Shown piece after piece: positions 1-7,846 of a stretch of DNA of 64,000 nt. Each line of letters opens with the position of its first letter. Positions within the stretch are counted from its first letter, which is position 1. The position numbers and the translations under genes were made by a program. The notes under the pieces were generated by a model. It was not told the origin of the DNA. It searched no databases and saw only the letters and a program-made list of their open reading frames with translations. Source of the stretch: Desulfoluna limicola (GTDB taxonomy: Bacteria > Desulfobacterota > Desulfobacteria > Desulfobacterales > Desulfolunaceae); NCBI RefSeq assembly GCF_021654575.1, contig NZ_AP024488.1, forward strand, positions 2,542,001-2,606,000. The letters are read 5' to 3'.

Positions 1-1
1 C

Positions 2-160
2 CTGAAAAAAGTCAGGGAATGGGTTCCTGACCCGCTGTCACAGCTGGTTATCACCGTTGGCGGAACACGCCCTTTCTGTGAAGAATGCGTCATGAAAAGG
101 TACCTTAAGAGGGCATTCACTGTTTCTCCGTACCATTTCCGGGCATTTAAAAGAAATTAA
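2..160 (+). CDS. C-terminal fragment of an unrecognised protein
   Basis: An open frame enters from the left edge and stops at TAA 158-160, giving 52 residues. It contains a Cys-x-x-Cys pair (CEEC) and a basic tail with YLKRAF and SPYHFRAF. The tail vaguely resembles the end of an AraC-type helix-turn-helix, but the fragment is too short to assign. It could also be chance coding sequence. Confidence 0.25.
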   Translation: MKKVREWVPDPLSQLVITVGGTRPFCEECVMKRYLKRAFTVSPYHFRAFKRN

Positions 161-336
161 CTGTGCAACGGTTCGAAATCATGACACCATAAATGAGGTC
201 TGAGTTTGGGTGGTTGGCAATTCGACTCACTGTGGTATACCCGTGAATGTACCGTGGACCTTTCGCCTGCTCACCAATTCATGATACATTATCTAAAAAG
301 AAGGGTCACAACTGAAAGCTGCCTTTGCCGAGTCCC

Positions 337-368
337 CTTGACGCGGCCATACCGGCAGGCCCCATGCT
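337..368 (+). promoter_or_regulatory. Possible sigma-32-type promoter upstream of rpoH
   Basis: CTTGACG at 337-343 and CCCCATGC at 360-367 resemble the heat-shock elements CTTGAAA and CCCCATnT. The 16 nt spacing is slightly longer than usual. The -10 side fits sigma-70 poorly. If real, it would let the sigma factor drive its own gene, with a 5' leader of about 50 nt. Confidence 0.3.
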
Positions 369-428
369 TAATCGATGTTTCTGAAAAGCAGCCATTTATC
401 ACTTTATTTTTTCTGATAAAGTTCCGAT

Positions 429-1478
429 ATGAATATTAAAAGCAAAGAAAACAACAGCGTTTCGGAAGTGTGCGACAAAGACGCTGCACAAAGAGATGAT
501 ATGACCTCTGATACCGACGTCACCGTTGAGGCTCCAAAAAAGAAGGCTCCAAAGAAGAAACCGGCAGCCAAAAAAAAATCCAATCTTCCTGTTCCCAAGG
601 CGTCCAGCGGCAACGCTGTCACGAAATTCGACCCGCTTCAGAGCTACCTGTCCGAGATCAGCAAATACCGGCTGCTCACCCGTGATGAGGAGATTGAGCT
701 GGGCATAAGGATCCAGGAACAGGAAGACCCGGATGCCGCATACGAGCTGGTCACAGCAAACCTGCGCCTGGTTGTTAAAATTGCACTGGATTTTCAGCGC
801 GTCTGGATGCAGAACCTTCTCGACCTTATACAGGAGGGCAACATCGGCCTCATGCAGGCCGTGAGGAAGTTCGACCCCTACAAGAACGTAAAATTCTCCT
901 ACTATGCCTCTTTCTGGATCAAAGCATACATCCTGAAGTTCATCATGGACAACTGGCGCCTGGTAAAAATCGGCACGACCCAGGGGCAACGAAAACTCTT
1001 CTTTAAGTTGAAGAAAGAGAAACAGAAGCTCATCGAACAGGGATTTGATCCCAAACCCAAGCTTCTCGCCGATCGGCTCGGCGTCTCCCAGAAGGAGATC
1101 ATCGACATGGACCAGCGTCTCGACGGCTGGGATGTCTCGCTGGATGCGCCCCTGAAGGAAGATTCCGACACCGAGCGGATTGAGTTTCTCAATTCCGAAT
1201 CCGACTCGGCGGAAGACCAAGTAGCACGGAAGGAGTTGGAATCGCTTCTCCACAATAAGGTGGAGACATTCAAAAAGGATCTTTCCGAAAGGGAACTGGA
1301 GATCTTCAACTCCCGTATCTTCTCAGAAGACCCCCTCACCCTCCAGGAGATCGGTGAAAAATACAGCATATCCCGGGAACGCGTCCGTCAAATTGAAAAA
1401 AACATCACCCGACGCATGAAGGATTTCTTTCAAAACCAACTTCCCGACTTCCACCTGTACACCGATCAATCCGACTAA
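429..1478 (+). CDS. rpoH: RNA polymerase sigma-32 (RpoH-type) factor
   Basis: This is an alternative sigma-70 family factor, expected to direct core RNA polymerase to heat-shock promoters. Region 1.2 (DPLQSYLSEISKYRLLT), region 2 (ANLRLVVKIA, LDLIQEGNIGLMQAV, FSYYASFWIKAYILKFI) and a region 4 helix-turn-helix (LTLQEIGEKYSISRERVRQIEK) are all present. TQGQRKLFFKLK matches the RpoH box that separates RpoH from RpoD. The protein has 349 residues against about 285 in classical RpoH. The excess is an N-terminal extension of about 65 residues rich in Lys, Pro and Ala (residues 36-52). The TPR lipoprotein gene follows 34 nt later and is probably co-transcribed. The family call is firm. The heat-shock role is inferred from the RpoH box. 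Confidence 0.85.
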   Translation: MNIKSKENNSVSEVCDKDAAQRDDMTSDTDVTVEAPKKKAPKKKPAAKKKSNLPVPKASSGNAVTKFDPLQSYLSEISKYRLLTRDEEIELGIRIQEQEDPDAAYELVTANLRLVVKIALDFQRVWMQNLLDLIQEGNIGLMQAVRKFDPYKNVKFSYYASFWIKAYILKFIMDNWRLVKIGTTQGQRKLFFKLKKEKQKLIEQGFDPKPKLLADRLGVSQKEIIDMDQRLDGWDVSLDAPLKEDSDTERIEFLNSESDSAEDQVARKELESLLHNKVETFKKDLSERELEIFNSRIFSEDPLTLQEIGEKYSISRERVRQIEKNITRRMKDFFQNQLPDFHLYTDQSD

Positions 1479-1512
1479 CTCCCTTCCTTATAAACACCAT
1501 GGAATGGAATTT

Positions 1513-3300
1513 ATGAAATATCATTCAGCCCTTTCCCCGGGGCTTCGTGCCCCGGTATCCTTTCTTGTCCTGCTTCTGCTTGCCTCCCTTGCTGCCGGTT
1601 GCACCACCCCGGCAAAGGGCGAACTTACCAGGACCTCACCTGATCCGGCCCCCTTTGAGGAGACAGCTGCCGCAGATACGGACGACCCCGCCACCTGGTC
1701 CGGCTACCGCCTCTACCTCGAAGCGATGCTGGCACGCAAAGCCGAGGATTTGGACTCTGCCGCCAAATACCTTGAAATCGCATCAAAAAAAGACCCGTCG
1801 ATCTTGGTTCTCAAACGCGAACTGGCCGTGGTTCACCTTCTTTCCAACGACAAGGAAAAAGCCCTTGATGTGATCAATGGCATCCTCGAGACCACCCCGG
1901 GTGACGCCGATTCCCTCTTGCTGCTGGTGCGTATCCGCCTCTCCGAGCGAAAAGCCGGTGCGGCAGAAGCCCTGCTCGAACAGGTGATCGAAGCGGATCC
2001 CATGCGGGAGGAGGCCTACTACCGCTTGGGCCTGCTTCAATCCACCACACGCAAGTATGACAAAGCCCTTGGCACCTACCTGAAGCTCCTCGAGGCTTAC
2101 CCCTACTCCTATGCCGGGCACTACTATGCAGCCCTTCTGTACAAGGAAAAAGACAACCTCGATGAAGCCATCCTCCATTTAGAAGAGAGCCTCAACATCG
2201 CACCGGAGTTCACGGAGGCCCGCCTGGAGCTGGCGGATATCCTTGTGAGCCAGAAAAAAATTGACGATGCCGAGGGGCATTACCGCGTGGTTCTCACCAA
2301 CACACCAGACAATCTCCAGGCCACCCTTGCCATGGCGCTTATCCACGATACAAGCGGAGAAAAAAAGAAGGCCCGGGAAATGTTCGACAGCATCACCGAC
2401 CCCCAAACCCGGTGGATGGAGATCTATACCCTCATCAATACCCTGTACATCGAACAGCGAAGGTATAACGAAGCACACCTTCTCCTCACCGGTGTGATGA
2501 ACCTCTATCAGGACAATTCCGAGTTCAACTACATGCTGGGGTTTGTGTGTGAAAAGCTGGGAGACTCTGACGAAGCCATTCAATGCTTCAAAAAAATATC
2601 CCCCGCGTCCGATTACTACGAGCGTGCAACCCTCTTTGTCAGCGTTCAACTCTGGGAACAGGGCGACCGGAAAGGGGCGGTTCACACCCTTGAGGAGGCC
2701 CGAAAGCAGCTCCCGGAGAGCACCGAAATCCTGAGCTACCTGGCTTCATTTTACGAAGAGATGGAACTCTACGATAAGGCGGAAGCCTGCCTTCTCCGCG
2801 GAATTGAAATGAACGCCGGAGACCCCACCCTGCACTTTCGAATCGGAGTTCTCTACGACAAGTGGGGCAAAAACGACGCCTCCGCCAGCGCCATGAAAAA
2901 AGTCCTGGATATTGACCCTGAAGACCCCAACGCGCTGAACTACCTGGGTTACAGCTATGCTCGCCAGGGCATCCACCTGGAAGATGCGGAACGCCTCATC
3001 AAAAAGGCCCTGAAACACAAGCCGGGTGATGGCTACATCACCGACTCCCTGGGCTGGGTCTACTTCATGAAAGGACAGTTTTCGAAGGCCTTGAACACCC
3101 TTCAAAAAGCCGCAGATCTCCTGCCTGACGATCCGGTGGTCCTGGAACACCTGGGGGACGCCCTCGTGAAAAATGATCGAGGCCACGAAGCCCTGAACTA
3201 CTATAGGGAATCCCTGAACCTGGGGCATGAAGACGCCCCTTCCATCGAAGAGAAAATCAGGTCACTGGAAAAAATCTACGATGGCAAAAAGGCGGAGTAG
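1513..3300 (+). CDS. TPR-repeat outer-membrane lipoprotein
   Basis: A 595-residue exported protein. The start at 1513 is preferred over the in-frame ATG at 1504 because GGAATGGA lies just upstream. It gives a type II signal peptide with lipobox LAAGC (Cys30). The rest consists of tandem tetratricopeptide repeats from about residue 65 to the end, with recurrent A..YY.LG and DP.AL.YLGY patterns. Such lipoproteins usually act as scaffolds for envelope complexes, for example in secretion or exopolysaccharide export. The partner cannot be told here. The gene follows rpoH closely and ends 55 nt before an intrinsic terminator, so the two probably form one unit. Confidence 0.75.
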   Translation: MKYHSALSPGLRAPVSFLVLLLLASLAAGCTTPAKGELTRTSPDPAPFEETAAADTDDPATWSGYRLYLEAMLARKAEDLDSAAKYLEIASKKDPSILVLKRELAVVHLLSNDKEKALDVINGILETTPGDADSLLLLVRIRLSERKAGAAEALLEQVIEADPMREEAYYRLGLLQSTTRKYDKALGTYLKLLEAYPYSYAGHYYAALLYKEKDNLDEAILHLEESLNIAPEFTEARLELADILVSQKKIDDAEGHYRVVLTNTPDNLQATLAMALIHDTSGEKKKAREMFDSITDPQTRWMEIYTLINTLYIEQRRYNEAHLLLTGVMNLYQDNSEFNYMLGFVCEKLGDSDEAIQCFKKISPASDYYERATLFVSVQLWEQGDRKGAVHTLEEARKQLPESTEILSYLASFYEEMELYDKAEACLLRGIEMNAGDPTLHFRIGVLYDKWGKNDASASAMKKVLDIDPEDPNALNYLGYSYARQGIHLEDAERLIKKALKHKPGDGYITDSLGWVYFMKGQFSKALNTLQKAADLLPDDPVVLEHLGDALVKNDRGHEALNYYRESLNLGHEDAPSIEEKIRSLEKIYDGKKAE

Positions 3301-3355
3301 GCTCGCTTCGACATTCGCTGCAGGCCTGTGTAACGAGCCCACCAGACCAGACAGC

Positions 3356-3407
3356 AAAAGACGGCCGTAACAGGGGCAAACCAGGCCCGTACCGGCCGTC
3401 TTTTTTT
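3356..3407 (+). terminator. Intrinsic terminator after the rpoH-TPR unit
   Basis: AAAAGACGGCCG at 3356-3367 pairs with CGGCCGTCTTTT at 3393-3404, followed by a run of T. Confidence 0.8.
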
Positions 3408-3458
3408 ACAAATGTTTATAATTTTCACCACACAACACAGAGAAAGCTAAAAAAAACC

Positions 3459-4202
3459 ATGCAGCGCCCCCTTCTCCTTCTCATCATCCTGTTCGTCATG
3501 CCGCTCTTTTCGGCATGCTCCCTTTTCCCCAAAGCGCCCCGCTTCGAATCCGACGGTGCCCAAGAGCAAATCGACCAGCTCACCCGACTCAACGAGGAGG
3601 TGACAACGTTCAAAGGGACAGGCTCCGTGGTGATTACCGAAAAAGGCAAGACCCAACGCTTCCGCATCGCCTGGGCCGGCGCCGTGCCCAACCTTCTCAG
3701 AATGGAGATCCTCACCTCGGCAACCCCCATTGAAAGCCTTGCTTATGACGGCGAACGCCTTCAGCTGCGATCCCACATGGGAAGCCACGCCCCCTACACC
3801 AAAAAGGTAAAAAACCCCTCGCTGGAGCCCGTGACGGGGATTCCCCTCACCCTCTCCGAAATCCACGCCCTGCTCTCGGGGAAATTTTATGTGGGTGACG
3901 TCAAAAGCGCCCGGCTCCTCACATCAAATGACGGCACCGGCACCCTTATCCTTCACCCGGACCGTCGCCACAAAAAAACCATCACCCTGGACGAGCACCT
4001 TCTCCCAACAGGCGCCACCCTCACGGCAAAAGGCGAGGAGATCTACGATATTCGCTTCACCCGAAAAGCCACCTCAACCGGCGTCTATCAATACAAGACC
4101 ATCATCCTCACCACGACCAAAGGCATCGACACCACCATCCGCATCGACCGCATGATCGTCAACCCTCCGGTTGAAAAGGACATTTTCACGTTGGCACCGT
4201 AA
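3459..4202 (+). CDS. LolB-like / DUF4292-type lipoprotein
   Basis: A 247-residue protein with a lipoprotein signal (FSAC, Cys20). The body looks like the LolA/LolB half-barrel fold: 'FKGTGSVVITEKGKTQRFRI' and 'LRMEILTSATPIESLAYDGE' match the opening strands of outer-membrane lipoprotein carriers. LolB inserts lipoproteins into the outer membrane. More distant DUF4292-type members are less well understood, so I do not assign lolB. It is transcribed alone, between the upstream terminator and repeat A, which begins 7 nt after the stop. Confidence 0.6.
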   Translation: MQRPLLLLIILFVMPLFSACSLFPKAPRFESDGAQEQIDQLTRLNEEVTTFKGTGSVVITEKGKTQRFRIAWAGAVPNLLRMEILTSATPIESLAYDGERLQLRSHMGSHAPYTKKVKNPSLEPVTGIPLTLSEIHALLSGKFYVGDVKSARLLTSNDGTGTLILHPDRRHKKTITLDEHLLPTGATLTAKGEEIYDIRFTRKATSTGVYQYKTIILTTTKGIDTTIRIDRMIVNPPVEKDIFTLAP

Positions 4203-4209
4203 AGAGCTT

Positions 4210-4330
4210 GCCTCCGGCGGCCAGGGGATAATCCCCTGGACCCCAGGCTGCGAATGCACCTTATCCCTCGTTCCTCGGGCCAAGGAGCATTCGCTGACGG
4301 GCTGAGCCCGTGAATAACGACTGAGGTGGC
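4210..4330 (-). repeat. Mosaic repeat copy A (R1 end, GACGGGC hairpin end)
   Basis: It starts with GCCTCCGGCGGCC and the palindrome CAGGGGATAATCCCCTG (R1 module). A central stem with the loop core TCGTTCCTCGG follows, then a GACGGGC/GCCCGTG hairpin. The R1 side faces the stop codon of the LolB-like gene 7 nt away. Confidence 0.75.
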
Positions 4331-4612
4331 TTAACCACCTTCGTGCAGCCCGAAGGGCGCCTCGTGTGCTTCGTGATTTTTACCGAGATACCTCTGCCGG
4401 CGGGGAGAACGATACCACTGTTTCGGATAATGCATTAAGCTTCGTCCATTTCTTGAGCAGATGAGACGGCAAACCAATCTACACCTCCCGTCATTTCAAA
4501 TGATGCCGTAACCTATCCCAATCCTGCCTTAATCGACCTTTCAACCACCAAAGATAAACGGGTCACCTGTGGTCTATTGCCCCTGAAGCGATAAAGCCCT
4601 TCCAGTGGATTC
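4331..4612. other. Gene-free stretch, part of a 1.3-kb intergenic region
   Basis: No ORF with coding character was found. A CTTCGTG-rich segment (about 4348-4378, including CTTCGTGCAGCCCGAAG) is related to the inverted repeat near 5000-5085. The remainder is unremarkable. Confidence 0.5.
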
Positions 4613-4798
4613 GTGTATTTTTTAAGGGTGTACCTAAACATAAAATGCCGGAGCGTTGCGACTCCACCACCATTCACTATTCACCACTCTCTATTCACTG
4701 TCCCATGACCGACTGCCTGCTTTACCCTTTCCCAAAACAAAAAAGGCGCGACTCTTTCGAATCACGCCTGCCACTAAAAATCTATTTTTGCCCCCACC
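4613..4798 (-). repeat. Terminator-bearing duplicated repeat, copy 1
   Basis: It shares with 6583-6757 a block reading TTTTTTAAG, then ATGCCGGAGCGT.GCGAC, a TTCAC-rich stretch (ATTCACTATTCACCACTC), CCCAAAACAAAA and a GGCGCGACTC hairpin, ending AAAATCTATTTTT. Read on the minus strand, the hairpin is an intrinsic terminator that lies beyond the QueG-like gene. Confidence 0.7.
4733..4769 (-). terminator. Minus-strand terminator inside the duplicated repeat
   Basis: On the minus strand AGGCGTGATTC, loop GAAA, then GAGTCGCGCCT, followed by TTTTTGTTTT. Two G-U pairs are allowed in the stem. It is the first good terminator downstream of the QueG-like gene, about 700 nt past its stop. Confidence 0.65.
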
Positions 4799-4999
4799 AT
4801 CAAGAGAACCCGACTTTGATGTCTCGCAAATACACCCATTCTTCAAATAAAGATCCGACCCCAGAGGGGCCGGTATTGGAACAATCCTAAAAGGGGTAAA
4901 ATACCTTACTCCTGACAGGGTGAAAGAAACAAAATTCATCTCCGCCACCGCGTCTCCAGATTGACTGTAGCTTCAAACCGAGTCACAGAATGAATTTCT

Positions 5000-5085
5000 A
5001 CCACGAAGAGCACGAAGGCGGCTTCGCCGCAAAAGCGAACTATCGCTCTTTTATTTTTCTTCGTGTCCCTCGTGATCTTCGTGGT
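5000..5085. repeat. CTTCGTG-type inverted repeat
   Basis: ACCACGAAGAGCACGAAG (5000-5017) and the reverse-complement-like CTTCGTG-CTCGTGATCTTCGTGGT (5059-5085) flank GCGGCTTCGCCGC and AGCGAACTATCGCT hairpins. It is distinct from the mosaic family. Confidence 0.6.
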
Positions 5086-5340
5086 TCATAAGGCCTTCTT
5101 TTACGACGGTTCCAAACGTTGCCATTCATTATGGTGTATCTCTTCGTTTACTGTGAGTCGTTCATTTGGCAAAGCCTGTGAACTCTGACCTTGACCAGTG
5201 GCCAAGGTTTTCCATGCTGAAATAAAAAATCGTACAAAAATCAGGTCAATGTCTGTACGCGTCACCCCTTACAGCCGAGGTTATTCCTGTGTAATTTGAG
5301 ATTAACTTGCCACCAAAACACCGACAGCCCTCGCACTCAT

Positions 5341-5462
5341 GACGCACAATGCAGCCCGTTATGCTGCACGCGAATGCGGAAGCATTGCAGCCCAAAGTCA
5401 CGAGACCCAAGGCGCATTCGCAAACCAGCTTTCAAGGTGGCTCACCTTGCCGCCGGATGCAG
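5341..5462 (+). repeat. Mosaic repeat copy C (R2 end)
   Basis: A degenerate GCAGCCCGT...CGAATGCG segment and a GGCGCATTCGC arm lead to the R2 module CAAGGTGGCTCACCTTG and GCCGCCGGATGC. The R2 side faces the stop of the QueG-like gene, 16 nt away. Confidence 0.7.
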
Positions 5463-5478
5463 GTTTTTTACCTGTTTT

Positions 5479-6336
5479 TCATTCCAGTACCGTCCCCCCG
5501 CTCACCTGAACCGGCATCCGTGTCGGCCGGATCGCTTTCCACTGTTCGCCCACGGGGCAGGCCCGCATGCATTCGATGCAGTGGTCCACGTCGGTGATGA
5601 GGGTCTGGCCCATCTCCACCACCACGTCGCGTTTTCTCATGTGTTTAGCCAGCATTTTCACAAAGCCGGGCCAGGAGCTGAGTCGATCCGGGTTGGAACG
5701 GTCAAAGCCGTAGGTCCAGTAGTTGAAACAGGGGTCTACGCTGTACCCTTTTCCCTTCAAGGCCCCGGAGGGGCAGGCATTTACGCATCGGTCACAGGCC
5801 CTGCAGAGTTTCAGGTCTTTTGGTGGGTCCGGTTTAAGTTCGGCTTCGGTGATGACGGCGCAGAGGCGCTGGTGGGGGCCGAACTCCGGGGTAAGGAGGA
5901 GGTTGCTTCGCCCGATCTCCCCAAGACCGCAGCTCACTGCGGCATGCTTGTGGGAGAGATGCCCCAGCACCCGCGTCTGAGGCAGTTTCTTGCCGGTTGC
6001 AGGGTCTCGTTTGTGGATCTCCACCGGCTTGTCCGCCGAAACGGGAAGGGAGAGAAACCCCTGTCGTTCGAGAAAGCGCCCCAACTTCTCCGACGTCTCA
6101 TCAAGAACACGGGATGTCTGCATCTTGTTCCGGGTCCAGAGCATGATGTCCGGAGAACAGACAGCACCCAGACTGTGAGCCACCCCCATCACAATGACGC
6201 TCTTTGCCGTGGGCATCAGCTCAAGGGCCGGTTTTTCCGGGCTGGCCATGATGAGAGTCTTTGCATCGGCAATTCCCATCAGGTCCATCCCCGCCTCCCG
6301 CAGCATCGCCTTCACCGTCTCGCTGGTCACATGCAT
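5479..6336 (-). CDS. QueG-like 4Fe-4S ferredoxin-domain protein
   Basis: A 285-residue protein related to epoxyqueuosine reductase and reductive-dehalogenase-like iron-sulfur proteins. The N-terminal region (GMDLMGIADAKTL, AKSVIVMGVAHSL, GLGEIGRSNLLLTPEFGP) matches the corrinoid-associated half of that superfamily. One complete cluster motif, CRACDRCVNACPSGA, is followed by CFNYWTYG and a second, Cys-poor motif, CIECMRACPVG. It is shorter than true QueG and lacks its HEAT-like tail, so a tRNA-modification role is doubtful. The substrate is unknown. It is transcribed alone, with repeats on both sides. Confidence 0.65.
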   Translation of the reverse strand: MHVTSETVKAMLREAGMDLMGIADAKTLIMASPEKPALELMPTAKSVIVMGVAHSLGAVCSPDIMLWTRNKMQTSRVLDETSEKLGRFLERQGFLSLPVSADKPVEIHKRDPATGKKLPQTRVLGHLSHKHAAVSCGLGEIGRSNLLLTPEFGPHQRLCAVITEAELKPDPPKDLKLCRACDRCVNACPSGALKGKGYSVDPCFNYWTYGFDRSNPDRLSSWPGFVKMLAKHMRKRDVVVEMGQTLITDVDHCIECMRACPVGEQWKAIRPTRMPVQVSGGTVLE

Positions 6337-6412
6337 AGCTCTTCCTCATTGGGGTTAGAAGCATATGTTCACCACACAAAACAGACTTAACACAAACCAG
6401 AAAAAAAAGCGT

Positions 6413-6530
6413 GCCTCCCGCGGCGAGGTGAGCCACCTCGAAAGCTGGTTGCGAATGCTCCCACCTCTCGTTCCTTGAGGTGTTCACATTCGCTGACGGG
6501 CTGCGCCCGTGAATAACGACTGAGGTGGCC
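6413..6530 (-). repeat. Mosaic repeat copy B (R2 end, GACGGGC hairpin end)
   Basis: GCCTCCCGCGGC, the R2-like CGAGGTGAGCCACCTCG, a GCGAATG arm, then CGCTGACGGGCTGCGCCCGTG. The right half is nearly identical to copy A. It lies upstream of the QueG-like gene, not at a stop codon. Confidence 0.75.
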
Positions 6531-6582
6531 CAACCCCTGGCAAATTGCCTTGGAACGGCACAGGAATCGCCAGAGGCTTCGG

Positions 6583-6757
6583 GCCTTTTTTAAGTGTATG
6601 CTCCATACCAAAACATGCCGGAGCGTAGCGACGCCACCACTATTCACGATTCACCACTCACCATTCACTGGAACCTCAACGCTTTATTCCCTTCCCAAAA
6701 CAAAACAGGCGCGACTCTTTCGAGTCACGCCTGTTCCTTAAAATCTATTTTTTTAAC
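6583..6757 (-). repeat. Terminator-bearing duplicated repeat, copy 2
   Basis: The same order of segments as 4613-4798: ATGCCGGAGCGTAGCGAC, CACCACTATTCAC, CCCAAAACAAAA, a GGCGCGACTC hairpin and AAAATCTATTTTTTT. It lies beyond the ParB-like gene in the minus direction. Confidence 0.7.
6693..6733 (-). terminator. Minus-strand terminator after the ParB-like gene
   Basis: CAGGCGTGACTC, loop GAAA, GAGTCGCGCCTG, then TTTTGTTTT on the minus strand. Repeat copy D lies between the stop codon and this hairpin, so D should be transcribed. Confidence 0.7.
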
Positions 6758-6800
6758 AGTCCAAACCCAACTGCACGCCTCAGGTCACTCCAGCATTGGC

Positions 6801-6860
6801 GCATCCAGCGAGCCAAAGCGAGTCTGGATGCAACCTGGGTTCCAGGGGATCATCCCCTGG
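6801..6860 (+). repeat. Mosaic repeat copy D (R1 end, truncated)
   Basis: A GCATCCAG/CTGGATGC stem (6801-6808 with 6824-6831) is followed by CAACCTGGG and the 19-base palindrome CCAGGGGATCATCCCCTGG. The element ends exactly where the stop codon of the ParB-like gene begins. Confidence 0.75.
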
Positions 6861-7592
6861 CTATCCCTCAACGATATTTTTCAGGGTTTCGATGTCCAGA
6901 AGGGCTTTTTCGATGGAGACCTGCTCCCAGCCTTCATCCCGAATACGGGTAAGCTCTTCGATAAGCTTTCCGAGGGTTTTGCTGTAGCGGGCACCACAGG
7001 CCAGGGAGGAGGTGGCCCGGCCTTTGAGTTCTCCGCTTTCACGCCTCATCTCCTGCATCTCGTTGAAGGCCTGGTTGATGGATTTCTCACCGGTTTCCAC
7101 CGCTTCTCGGATGGAGTCATCGGCGTGTTCCATCACCTTTTTGGCCTTGTCGATCTTGCTTTCGCTGGTCCCGAGTTCACTTGCCCGCTCCTTGATCTTC
7201 TCTCTGCGGGTTCGCTTTTCTCCGTCGGCACCCTCTCGGGCGTCATCGATGGAGTCCAGAACATGAAGGCAACGCAGGATGTCCTCATCGGCCAGGTTTC
7301 GTCGGTTTCTCTGGAGGTGAAAGGCGTAGAGGATCGCGTCGTCTTCGTTTTCGAAGTTTCGGATCAGGACCGGAACCTGCTCAAGTCCCACGGCCAGGGC
7401 CGCGGTAAAGCGGGTGTGGCCATCCACCACGATGCCTTTCTCTTCCCACACAATGATGGGAAAAGCGTCGTCGTATCCGTTGGACTCCATGTCCGTCCGG
7501 ATCCCTTCAAGGGTGTCTTCCCCCACGGGAAAAAGGGTTGAAAAGGGCTCTTCCACCTTCAGGTCAGTAATGGGCATGGTGCTGATGTTCAT
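6861..7592 (-). CDS. Orphan ParB/Srx N-terminal-domain protein
   Basis: A 243-residue protein. The first ~95 residues form a ParB/sulfiredoxin-type domain with VVDGHTRFTAALAVG (the ParB 'DGHxR' box) and FHLQRNRRNLADED. A charged helical middle region (KIKERASELGTSESKIDKAKKV) resembles the ParB central helix-turn-helix, and a coiled C-terminus follows. There is no ParA partner nearby and no parS-like 16-mer in the flanks that I could see, so a chromosome-partition role is not supported. Such orphans may be CTP-binding regulators or phage-derived. It is transcribed alone. Repeat D abuts its stop codon. Confidence 0.7.
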   Translation of the reverse strand: MNISTMPITDLKVEEPFSTLFPVGEDTLEGIRTDMESNGYDDAFPIIVWEEKGIVVDGHTRFTAALAVGLEQVPVLIRNFENEDDAILYAFHLQRNRRNLADEDILRCLHVLDSIDDAREGADGEKRTRREKIKERASELGTSESKIDKAKKVMEHADDSIREAVETGEKSINQAFNEMQEMRRESGELKGRATSSLACGARYSKTLGKLIEELTRIRDEGWEQVSIEKALLDIETLKNIVEG

Positions 7593-7609
7593 ATTCTCTC
7601 TCCCATAAG

Positions 7610-7846
7610 GCCTCCGACAGCCCTGCCGGGGCCAAACTTTTGCCTTATCTTATTCCTGGGTTCGACAACCAGGTTTTTTGGTTATTGCGGTCCACCGCAA
7701 TTGTTATCGCAGACCTCACCCAACAGGTTCACCCTGAAAAACAGACAACTTACAGACGACAACACACAGGCAAGGCCCGTCACCGAATGCAATCGACCCG
7801 AAGGGCGAAAGCATTCGCAAACCAGCTTTCAAGGTGGCTCACCTTG
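7610..7846 (+). repeat. Mosaic repeat copy E (L1 to R2, truncated at the ABC-F stop)
   Basis: The left L1 end is GCCTCCGACAGCCCTGCC with CCAAACTTTTG. The centre holds GAATGC...GACCCGAAGGGC...GCATTC. The right R2 module CAAGGTGGCTCACCTTG runs straight into the ABC-F stop codon. The GCCGGAGGC end is missing. Confidence 0.7.

Noticed and set aside
5296-6390. 364-codon plus-strand ORF
   Set aside because: Antisense to the QueG-like gene with intact Cys motifs. The plus-frame composition is Arg, Pro and His rich.
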